DNA of 64,000 nucleotides, taken from contig NZ_BBIS01000043.1 of NCBI RefSeq assembly GCF_000730605.1, positions 1 to 64,000 of the forward strand, written 5' to 3'. Shown here one piece after another: positions 57,503-64,000 of the stretch. Position 1 is the first letter of the stretch; the number at the start of each line of letters is the position of its first letter. The notes beneath the pieces were generated by a model. The model did no database searches. It was given only the letters and a program-made list of their open reading frames with translations, and was not told the origin of the DNA. Source of the DNA: Pseudomonas monteilii NBRC 103158 = DSM 14164 (GTDB lineage Bacteria; Pseudomonadota; Gammaproteobacteria; Pseudomonadales; Pseudomonadaceae). Position numbers and translations under genes: made by a program.

Positions 57503-58156
57503 CTAGGATCGAATCAAGTGACCGCTGGCCGCCAGGGGCTGGCCATCCAGTAATGCGCCCTGTTCGCCAAGGCGCAAGCGCCCTTCAGCGAACCAGCGCA
57601 CCGCCAGCGGGTAGATCAGGTGTTCCTGACGGTGTACCCGTTGGGCCAGGCTTTCGACGGTGTCGTCAGACGCCACCGGTACCACAGCCTGTACGACCAG
57701 TGGGCCGCCATCGAGTTCCTCAGTCACGAAGTGTACGCTGCAGCCGTGCTCGGCGTCGCCTGCCTCCAGTGCCCGCCGGTGGGTATGCAGGCCCTTGTAC
57801 TTGGGCAGCAGCGACGGGTGGATGTTGAGCAGGCGGCCCTGGTAGTGGCGCACGAAGTCGCCACTGAGGATGCGCATGAAGCCGGCCAGCACCACCAGGT
57901 CCGGCGCAAAACCGTCGATGCGCGCAACCAGCGCGGCATCGAAGGCTTCACGGCCGTCGAACTGGGTGTGGTCGAGCACCACGCTGTCGATACCGGCCGC
58001 CGCGGCACGTTGCAGGCCGTAGGCATCGGCGCGGTTGGAAACCACCGCACGGATGCGCACCGGGCTGTCCTGGCCTTGGCAGCTGTCGATCAGGGCTTGC
58101 AGGTTGCTGCCGGAGCCCGACAGCAGTACCACTACATTGCAGGTCTTGCTCGGCAT
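57503..58156 (-). CDS. purN: Phosphoribosylglycinamide formyltransferase PurN
   Basis: 217 residues from ATG 58156 (MPSKTCNVVVLLSGSGSNLQ). It transfers a formyl group from 10-formyl-tetrahydrofolate to GAR, the third step of purine synthesis. The GSNLQALID phosphate loop and the motif HPSLLPKYKGLHTHRRALEAGDAEHGCSVHFV with the catalytic Asn/His/Asp set are visible. The start overlaps the purM stop by one base. Confidence 0.95.
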   Translation of the reverse strand: MPSKTCNVVVLLSGSGSNLQALIDSCQGQDSPVRIRAVVSNRADAYGLQRAAAAGIDSVVLDHTQFDGREAFDAALVARIDGFAPDLVVLAGFMRILSGDFVRHYQGRLLNIHPSLLPKYKGLHTHRRALEAGDAEHGCSVHFVTEELDGGPLVVQAVVPVASDDTVESLAQRVHRQEHLIYPLAVRWFAEGRLRLGEQGALLDGQPLAASGHLIRS

Positions 58157-59214
58157 CAGTGTGCCTTGAGGTTCTGCAGCTCGACCTGGGCGGCGCCTTC
58201 GGCGGCTTCGGCGATGTGGCCGATGACCCACGGCTGCTCACCGGCGGCGCGCAGTTCGTTCAGGGCAGCTTCAACCTGGTCCTGGGCTACGCAGATGACC
58301 ATGCCCACGCCGCAGTTCAGTACGCGGTGCATTTCGTGCTCGTCGACGTTGCCTTTTTCCTGCAGGAAGTCGAACACCGCCGGACGCTGCCAGCTGGCCA
58401 CGTCAACCACGGCCTGGGCGTTTTTCGGCAGTACGCGCGGGATGTTATCCAGCAGGCCGCCACCGGTGATGTGGGCCATGGCCTTGACGGCGCCGGTGTT
58501 CTTGATCAGTTGCAGCAGCGGCTTGACGTAGATGCGGGTCGGCGCCATCAGCAGGTCGGTCAGCGGCTTGCCGTCCAGCTGGGTGTTTTCGATGTCGGTA
58601 GCGGACACTTCGAGGATTTTGCGGATCAGCGAGTAGCCGTTGGAATGCGGGCCCGAGGACGGCAGGGCGATCAGCGCGTCGCCAGTGGCAACCTTGGACC
58701 CGTCGATGATTTCGGCTTTTTCCACCACGCCGACGCAGAAGCCAGCCAGGTCGTAGTCTTCACCTTCGTACATGCCAGGCATTTCGGCGGTTTCACCACC
58801 GACCAGCGAGCAGCCGGCCAGTTCGCAACCGGCGCCAATGCCGGTGACCACGGTGGCGGCCACGTCAACGTTCAGCTTGCCGGTGGCGTAGTAGTCGAGG
58901 AAGAACAGCGGCTCGGCGCCGCATACCACCAGGTCGTTCACGCACATGGCGACCAGGTCCTGGCCGATGCTGTCGTGCTTGTTCAGGTTCAGCGCCAGGC
59001 GCAGCTTGGTGCCGACGCCGTCGGTGCCGGAGACCAGCACCGGCTGCTTGTAGCCGGCCGGGATCTCGCAGAGGGCGCCGAAGCCGCCCAGGCCACCCAT
59101 GACTTCAGGGCGTGCGGTGCGTTTTGCCACGCCCTTGATGCGTTCGACCAGTGCTTCGCCGGCGTCGATGTCTACACCGGCGTCCTTGTAGCTCAGGGAG
59201 GGTTGCTTGCTCAT
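58156..59214 (-). CDS. purM: Phosphoribosylformylglycinamidine cyclo-ligase PurM
   Basis: 352 residues. It closes the imidazole ring in the fifth step of purine synthesis (AIR synthetase). The sequence SYKDAGVDIDAGEALVERIK, the GTDGVGTKLRLA and GGETAEMPGMY motifs are characteristic. It forms a two-gene purMN operon. The 255-base gap upstream is shared with the divergent DUF2066 gene and must hold both promoters; I see no clear operator. Confidence 0.96.
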   Translation of the reverse strand: MSKQPSLSYKDAGVDIDAGEALVERIKGVAKRTARPEVMGGLGGFGALCEIPAGYKQPVLVSGTDGVGTKLRLALNLNKHDSIGQDLVAMCVNDLVVCGAEPLFFLDYYATGKLNVDVAATVVTGIGAGCELAGCSLVGGETAEMPGMYEGEDYDLAGFCVGVVEKAEIIDGSKVATGDALIALPSSGPHSNGYSLIRKILEVSATDIENTQLDGKPLTDLLMAPTRIYVKPLLQLIKNTGAVKAMAHITGGGLLDNIPRVLPKNAQAVVDVASWQRPAVFDFLQEKGNVDEHEMHRVLNCGVGMVICVAQDQVEAALNELRAAGEQPWVIGHIAEAAEGAAQVELQNLKAH

Positions 59215-59469
59215 TGATCCAGGCCTTTAGGAGGGAGGGATTCTTAAAAACGACCAAGACGGCCAAGGCCGGCGGGTAGGCGGCGGCTGCCTGAAACGTC
59301 AGTGGTCTGTGAAGGCGCGCGATTTTATCAGGGTTGCCGGGCAGCGGCCATCCTCAGGCCGACGGGCAGGGCGGTAAATTGTTGAAAAAGGGCTGAGGGT
59401 GGTTGATGCGGTTGCATGTGTATAAGCTGCAAGTAGCGAGCTTCATGCTCGACTGGACAGGAATCCTTC

Positions 59470-60528
59470 ATGCGTTTGTTCAATATTCTGGCGGTCGGCG
59501 GCCTGGCCCTGATATCGGTTGCAGCCCAGGCTGAAAATGTCGCCGGCCTGTATCAGGTGCGCGAGCCTATGGCCGGGCAGGGCGCCGAAGCCCGTACTAG
59601 CGCCACTGCCAAAGCCCTCGACACCTTGGTGCTGCGCCTGACCGGCGACCCCAAGGCAGTGCAAAGCCCGGCACTTGCCGAGTTGCGCAAAGACCCGCAG
59701 CAAATCATCAACCAGGTTGGCAGCGAGGCCGGCCCACCCGAGTCGGTGGTGGTCGAGTTCGACCCCGGTAGCACCGAGCGGGCCTTGCGCAAGGCCGGCC
59801 TGGCGCTGTGGGGCAGCAATCGGCCTTCGATTCTCGGCTGGTGGCTGAATGACAGTGCCGAAGGCAGCAGTCTCGTCGGTGACGGCCAGGCCAGCGCCCA
59901 GCCCCTGCGCCGTGCCGCCCAACACCGTGGCCTGCCGTTGCGCTTGCCGCTGGCCGACTTGCAGGAGCAACTGGTAGCCAATGCCAAGCAGATCGAAGCC
60001 AGCGACCCGGCACCTTTGCGTGAGGCCGCCGAGCGTTATGGCGCCGATGCCTTGTTGGCGGTGCATGCACAGGAAGCAGACGGCAAATGGCAGGGCAAGT
60101 GGCAGCTGTGGCTGGGCGACCAGCGTGAACAAGGCACGGCCGAAGGGGGCGACCCGGCTGCCCTGGCTGACGCGGTCATGTTGGCGGTCAGCAGTCGCCT
60201 GGCGCCGCGTTATGTCACCCGTCCGGGTGCCAGCAGCCAGATGCAGGTACAGGTGCAGGGGGTGAACCTGCAGCGCTATGCCGAGCTTGCCCGTGTGCTC
60301 GAACCCTATGGCCCACGCCTGCAAATGGCTGAAGGCACCACTCTGACCTATGGTGTGACCGGCAACCGCGAACAGCTGCGCGCCCAACTCGGCCTGGCCA
60401 AGTTGCAGGAGTTGCCCGCAGAGCAGATGCCGGTAGCGCCCGCCACGCCAGCACCGGCAGCCGGTGAGCAACCTGCGCCGGCCCAACCTGCACCCAAGCC
60501 GTTCGACGGCCTGCGTTTTCGCTGGTAA
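59470..60528 (+). CDS. DUF2066 periplasmic protein
   Basis: 352 residues with a signal peptide (MRLFNILAVGGLALISVAAQA). The conserved start of the mature protein, LYQVREPMAGQGAEARTSATAKALDTLVLRLTG, matches DUF2066. The C-terminus is a Pro/Ala-rich tail. Nothing points to a catalytic role. It is followed 12 bases later by the AI-2E-type permease, which suggests linked envelope functions. A TATAAG hexamer at 59421 may be a -10. Confidence 0.82.
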   Translation: MRLFNILAVGGLALISVAAQAENVAGLYQVREPMAGQGAEARTSATAKALDTLVLRLTGDPKAVQSPALAELRKDPQQIINQVGSEAGPPESVVVEFDPGSTERALRKAGLALWGSNRPSILGWWLNDSAEGSSLVGDGQASAQPLRRAAQHRGLPLRLPLADLQEQLVANAKQIEASDPAPLREAAERYGADALLAVHAQEADGKWQGKWQLWLGDQREQGTAEGGDPAALADAVMLAVSSRLAPRYVTRPGASSQMQVQVQGVNLQRYAELARVLEPYGPRLQMAEGTTLTYGVTGNREQLRAQLGLAKLQELPAEQMPVAPATPAPAAGEQPAPAQPAPKPFDGLRFRW

Positions 60529-60540
60529 GGGGAGCATACC

Positions 60541-61614
60541 GTGACCGACGTTCGTCGCTGGATCTGGCTGGGCGCTGCCCTGCTGGTCACTGTGCTGCTT
60601 TATAGCTTGCACAACATTCTTACCCCGTTTCTGGTCGGCATCCTGCTAGCCTACCTGGCCGACCCGTTGGTCGACCGCCTGGAGCGTCTGGGGCTGTCGC
60701 GTACCTGGGGCGTTGTGGTGGTGTTCGGCCTGTTCACCCTGCTGTTGCTAGCCCTGCTGCTGGTGCTGGTGCCGATGCTTGCCAAGCAGCTGGTGCGCTT
60801 GTACGAGCTGGCGCCACAGATGCTCGACTGGCTTGAGCATGTTGCGTTGCCTTGGGTGCAGAGCCGCTTGGGCCTGGCTGACGGCTTCTGGAAATTCGAC
60901 AAGATCAAAGCTGCCATCGCTGGCCACATGGGCCAGACCACCGACATCGTCGGCATGCTGCTGTCGCATGCCACGGCTTCGAGCCTGGCGCTGATGGCCT
61001 GGCTGGCCAACATGGTACTGATTCCGGTGGTGGGCTTTTACCTGCTGCGTGACTGGGACCTGATGATGGCCAAGCTGCGCAGCCTGCTGCCACGCCAGCG
61101 TGAGCCGCAGGTGGTCGGGTTGGCGGGCGAATGCCACGAAGTACTCGGGGCGTTCGTGCGTGGGCAACTGATGGTAATGCTGGCCTTGGGCGTCATTTAT
61201 TCGGCCGGGTTGATGCTGGTCGGGCTGGAACTGGGCCTGCTCATCGGTATGCTCGCAGGGTTGGCCGCCATCGTGCCCTACATGGGCTTCATCATAGGTA
61301 TCGGTGCGGCCTTGGTGGCAGGGTTGTTCCAGTTTGGGGGCGACCTGTATCCGATGCTGGGCATCGTCGCAGTGTTTATGGTCGGGCAGGCACTCGAAGG
61401 CATGGTGTTGACGCCGCTATTGGTAGGGGACCGGATTGGCCTGCACCCTGTGGCGGTGATCTTTGCCATCCTGGCCGGTGGCGAACTGTTCGGCTTTACC
61501 GGGGTGCTGCTGGCGCTGCCGGTGGCGGCCGTGATCATGGTGCTGCTGCGGCATGTGCATGACATGTACAAGGAATCGGACATGTATGCCGGGGATATCG
61601 ACCCTCAGTTGTGA
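60541..61614 (+). CDS. AI-2E transporter family permease (PerM-like)
   Basis: 357 residues from GTG 60541. About eight membrane helices, starting WIWLGAALLVTVLLYSLHNILTPFLVGILLAYLADPLVDRL. The family motif near the C-terminus (LIGMLAGLAAIVPYMGFIIG, then VGQALEGMVLTPLLVGDRIGLHPVAVIFAI) is clear. Members export autoinducer-2 or act as sodium/proton antiporters; which applies here is unknown. It is tightly linked to the DUF2066 gene. Confidence 0.9.
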   Translation: MTDVRRWIWLGAALLVTVLLYSLHNILTPFLVGILLAYLADPLVDRLERLGLSRTWGVVVVFGLFTLLLLALLLVLVPMLAKQLVRLYELAPQMLDWLEHVALPWVQSRLGLADGFWKFDKIKAAIAGHMGQTTDIVGMLLSHATASSLALMAWLANMVLIPVVGFYLLRDWDLMMAKLRSLLPRQREPQVVGLAGECHEVLGAFVRGQLMVMLALGVIYSAGLMLVGLELGLLIGMLAGLAAIVPYMGFIIGIGAALVAGLFQFGGDLYPMLGIVAVFMVGQALEGMVLTPLLVGDRIGLHPVAVIFAILAGGELFGFTGVLLALPVAAVIMVLLRHVHDMYKESDMYAGDIDPQL

Positions 61615-61615
61615 T

Positions 61616-61640
61616 GTTGGGGCTGCGATGCAGCCCCAAC
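61616..61640 (+). terminator. Hairpin after the permease gene
   Basis: GTTGGGGCTGC-GAT-GCAGCCCCAAC, perfect 11-base-pair stem starting one base after the stop. It belongs to the same small palindrome family. A short TTAG follows; there is no long T-run. Confidence 0.6.
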
Positions 61641-61766
61641 TTAGCGCAACTTGTTGATTTTGCTTGTGCTATCTGTTGCCGTGATTGTGCGGCCCGCCTT
61701 GCGGGTATAGACTTTGCAACATTGTTCACCAAAGGCCCCCTGCGGTCCTGCTGACCGCCCGCGAGC

Positions 61767-62474
61767 ATGAAACCACCGATCCAGTTGCCCCTGGGTGTGC
61801 GCCTGCGCGATGACGCCACCTTCATCAACTACTATCCGGGCGCCAATGCTGCGGCATTGGGCTACGTCGAGCGGCTATGCGAAGCCGACGCCGGCTGGAC
61901 CGAGAGCCTTATCTACCTGTGGGGCAAGCAGGGTGTTGGCCGTAGCCACCTGCTGCAGGCTGCCACCCACCGCTTCCAGCAACGCGGCGAACCTGCTGTC
62001 TATCTGCCATTGGCGCAACTGCTCGATCGCGGTGTAGAACTGCTTGACTACTTGGCCCAGTACGAACTGGTGTGCATCGACGACTTGCACGTGATTGCCG
62101 GCAAGGCGGACTGGGAAGAGGCCATGTTCCACTTGTTCAACCGCCTGCGTGACAGTGGCCGGCGCTTGCTGCTGGCCGCCTCGGCATCCCCGCGCGAATT
62201 GCCCATCAAGTTGCCGGACCTGAAGTCGCGGCTGACCCTGGCCTTGGTCTTCCAGATGCGTGGTTTGTCTGACGAAGACAAGCTGCGAGCCCTGCAACTG
62301 CGTGCTTCGCGCCGCGGCCTGCACCTCACCGACGAAGTCGGTCACTTCATCCTCACCCGCGGTGCGCGCAGCATGAGCGCGCTGTTCGACCTGCTGGAGC
62401 GCCTCGACCAGGCCTCGCTGCAGGCACAACGCAAGCTCACCATTCCGTTCCTCAAGGAAACCCTCGGCTGGTAA
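61767..62474 (+). CDS. hda: Hda, DnaA regulatory inactivator
   Basis: 235 residues of the DnaA-related AAA+ family. Hda bound to the sliding clamp stimulates ATP hydrolysis by DnaA and prevents re-initiation. The N-terminal clamp-binding motif QLPLGVRL, the modified Walker A GKQGVGRSHLLQA, and CIDDLHVIAG (Walker B) are present. The 152-base gap upstream holds a hairpin and the likely promoter. Confidence 0.94.
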   Translation: MKPPIQLPLGVRLRDDATFINYYPGANAAALGYVERLCEADAGWTESLIYLWGKQGVGRSHLLQAATHRFQQRGEPAVYLPLAQLLDRGVELLDYLAQYELVCIDDLHVIAGKADWEEAMFHLFNRLRDSGRRLLLAASASPRELPIKLPDLKSRLTLALVFQMRGLSDEDKLRALQLRASRRGLHLTDEVGHFILTRGARSMSALFDLLERLDQASLQAQRKLTIPFLKETLGW

Positions 62475-62601
62475 CCCCCTGAAAACGCTGGGCCAGAGCG
62501 GCAAAACAAAAAAGTCACATCTTTTTCGATAAAATTTGCAAATGGCCATGATAGAGGGCATAGTTTCACCCTTCTAAAGGATTACAGACACGGTCGTGCC
62601 C

Positions 62602-63243
62602 ATGCTAAAGCGCTTCGCACCCCTCGTGCCACTCGCACTCGTGACCCTGCTTTTTGGCTGCGCGGCCCAAGGCCCGGTTTCTCAGCCTCAGGATCACACC
62701 CCGGTCGCTGCACAATCGGTGATCAAGGCTAAAGCTTCGTCCTCGTCGGTGTTCGGCGAGCCGGAAGAGCTGGCCACTGAAGATGACCTGGAGGCCTTCT
62801 CCAGCAACAGCAAGCCATACCAGCTGCCCGTGCTGGCGGACAGTATTCTCGAGCGCGGCATGTCGTTGATCGGCACTCGCTACCGCTTCGGTGGTACCTC
62901 TGAAAAGTCCGGTTTCGACTGCAGCGGTTTCATCGGCTATCTGTTCCGCGAAGAGGCGGGCATGACCCTGCCACGCTCGACGCGCGAAATGATCAACGTC
63001 GATGCCCCGAAAGTGGCCCGCAACAAGCTCAAACCGGGTGATCTGCTGTTCTTCAGCACCAACGGTCGCGGCCGCGTCAGCCATGCCGGCATCTACCTGG
63101 GTGACAACCAGTTCATCCATTCCAGCAGCCGCCGCAGCGGTGGCGTACGCATCGACAGCCTCGGTGACCGCTACTGGAGCAAGACCTTCATCGAAGCCAA
63201 GCGTGCCTTGGCCATGGCGCCGACCAACATCGCGCGCAACTGA
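62602..63243 (+). CDS. NlpC/P60 family lipoprotein (first of two)
   Basis: 213 residues from ATG 62602; GTG 62596 is an alternative. The lipobox TLLFGC gives lipidated Cys20. The NlpC/P60 domain has the catalytic Cys in FDCSGFIGYLFRE, His in SHAGIYLG and a later His in FIHSSSR. These enzymes cut peptide cross-links of peptidoglycan, usually after D-gamma-Glu. The second gene, 140 bases downstream, encodes a close relative. Confidence 0.93.
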   Translation: MLKRFAPLVPLALVTLLFGCAAQGPVSQPQDHTPVAAQSVIKAKASSSSVFGEPEELATEDDLEAFSSNSKPYQLPVLADSILERGMSLIGTRYRFGGTSEKSGFDCSGFIGYLFREEAGMTLPRSTREMINVDAPKVARNKLKPGDLLFFSTNGRGRVSHAGIYLGDNQFIHSSSRRSGGVRIDSLGDRYWSKTFIEAKRALAMAPTNIARN

Positions 63244-63264
63244 TGGCAAAATGCTGTATTCTGC

Positions 63265-63301
63265 CACGGCGGCGATGCTTTGAGAAAAGCTCGCCGCCGT
63301 G
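63265..63301. terminator. Hairpin between the two NlpC/P60 genes
   Basis: CACGGCGGCGA (63265-63275) and TCGCCGCCGTG (63291-63301) form an 11-base-pair stem. Inside, GCTTT-GAGA-AAAGC adds an upper stem with a GNRA-type loop. CGTATTT follows. It probably ends the first gene's mRNA. Confidence 0.65.
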
Positions 63302-63382
63302 CGTATTTACAGAAAGCGTCTAATCTAAATTCTCAACTCTTTTTGGCTGCGGCGCAGCAATCTCAGACAGGATGTTCTGGCC

Positions 63383-63916
63383 ATGGTAAAGATGGCGCGC
63401 TTCGCATTTCTCTCCCTGGCAGCCTTGCTGGCTGCCTGCTCCAGCCGCGCTCCGGCGCCGGCCCCTGTGGTTCAGCCGCAGGTTTCCTACAGCCAGCCAA
63501 GCCCTTCGCCGATTGCCGATGACGTATTGATCCGTGCCATTGGCCTTGTGGGTACGCCTTACCGTTGGGGGGGCAATACGCCGGACTCCGGCTTCGACTG
63601 CAGTGGCCTGATCAAGTACGTCTACCGTGATGCTGCCGGCATCAGCCTGCCGCGTTCGACGCGGGAAATGATCGTCATGCGCGCACCCACGGTGGATGCC
63701 CAGTCGCTGCAGTCCGGTGACCTGGTGTTCTTTGCTACCAGTGGTGGCTCGCAGGTCAGCCATGCCGGTATCTATGTTGGCGAAGGGCGCTTTGTGCATG
63801 CGCCCTCGACAGGCGGAACGGTGCGCCTGGACTACCTTTCCAACAGCTATTGGGCCAAGGCGTACTTGCAGGCCAAGCGGGTGATTCCGCAAGGGCACCT
63901 GGCGCAAAACCCCTGA
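63383..63916 (+). CDS. NlpC/P60 family lipoprotein (second of two)
   Basis: 177 residues from ATG 63383; ATG 63392 is in frame 3 codons later. The lipobox LLAAC gives lipidated Cys19. The NlpC/P60 domain has FDCSGLIKYVYRD, SHAGIYVG and FVHAPSTGG, so the Cys/His/His triad is complete. It is shorter than the first copy and has a Pro/Ala-rich linker after the lipobox. The two probably arose by duplication. Confidence 0.93.
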   Translation: MVKMARFAFLSLAALLAACSSRAPAPAPVVQPQVSYSQPSPSPIADDVLIRAIGLVGTPYRWGGNTPDSGFDCSGLIKYVYRDAAGISLPRSTREMIVMRAPTVDAQSLQSGDLVFFATSGGSQVSHAGIYVGEGRFVHAPSTGGTVRLDYLSNSYWAKAYLQAKRVIPQGHLAQNP

Positions 63917-63986
63917 ATACCAGGGTCGTTGCCATTGCTTCTGCTTTTAAGCGCGCGATACTTCAGGCGCCGCCGATTGCGACTTC

Positions 63987-63992
63987 AGGAGG
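63987..63992 (+). promoter_or_regulatory. Strong Shine-Dalgarno of a gene starting at the right edge
   Basis: AGGAGG followed by exactly 8 bases to the window end. This is the expected spacing, so a start codon probably lies at 64001. By synteny it may be cobO (cobalamin adenosyltransferase); that is an inference. Confidence 0.55.
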
Positions 63993-64000
63993 CCTCACTC

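Overview
This window is a contiguous piece of core chromosome from a Pseudomonas of the P. putida group. The gene order bamA-skp-lpxD-fabZ-lpxA-lpxB-rnhB-dnaE-accA-tilS-pyrG-kdsA-eno-ftsB-ispD, then ispF-truD-surE-pcm-nlpD-rpoS-rsmZ-fdxA-mutS, recA-recX, finR/fpr and gacS-cysM-rlmD-relA-mazG is the order known from that group. The DNA is GC rich and carries the REP-type palindromes (TTCGCGGGCAAGCCCGC class) typical of P. putida. Species assignment is by recognition, not by a search.

Layout. Positions 2-5666 form an envelope operon: the end of BamA, the periplasmic chaperone Skp, and the first steps of lipid A synthesis (LpxD, FabZ, LpxA, LpxB), closed by RnhB. From 5792 to 17139 lie housekeeping genes for replication (dnaE), fatty-acid synthesis (accA), tRNA-Ile lysidine (tilS), CTP (pyrG), KDO (kdsA), glycolysis (eno), division (ftsB) and isoprenoids (ispD). 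A LysR gene and the glutathione-dependent formaldehyde pathway (frmA, fghA) follow. Then comes the compact ispF-truD-surE-pcm-nlpD-rpoS block. Between rpoS and fdxA sits the GacA-dependent small RNA RsmZ with its upstream activating sequence.

From 26398 the DNA-repair genes mutS, pncC, recA and recX appear. The mutS-pncC gap, a known tailocin/prophage hotspot in Pseudomonas, holds only a family 25 glycosyltransferase and a 49-residue Cys-pair ORF here. Next come a LOG-family protein, several small or poorly known genes, a DTW-domain tRNA modifier, erdR, dgkA, the divergent finR/fpr pair, sprT, a Yip1 membrane protein, ttcA, a Tag-like glycosylase, and a wrbA/arsC-like/DUF2069 cluster. ldhA and the hybrid sensor kinase gacS follow. 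Divergent from gacS is an OmpR-type two-component pair in the place of P. aeruginosa pirRS but without the pirA receptor. The last part holds cysM, rlmD, relA, mazG, purMN, an AI-2E family permease, hda and two NlpC/P60 lipoproteins. The window ends just before the start codon of another gene.

How the parts connect. GacS (45145-47898), its output RNA RsmZ (about 25746-25880) and the stationary-phase sigma factor RpoS lie in one window. A PsrA-type operator sits inside nlpD upstream of rpoS. FinR and Fpr form a redox-response pair, and an SOS box precedes recA. I found no CRISPR array, insertion sequence, tRNA or rRNA gene, and no convincing undescribed multi-gene system. The best leads are small: the filled hotspot, an orphan ribbon-helix-helix ORF, a 5' hairpin covering the ispF Shine-Dalgarno, and the families of 3'-end palindromes.
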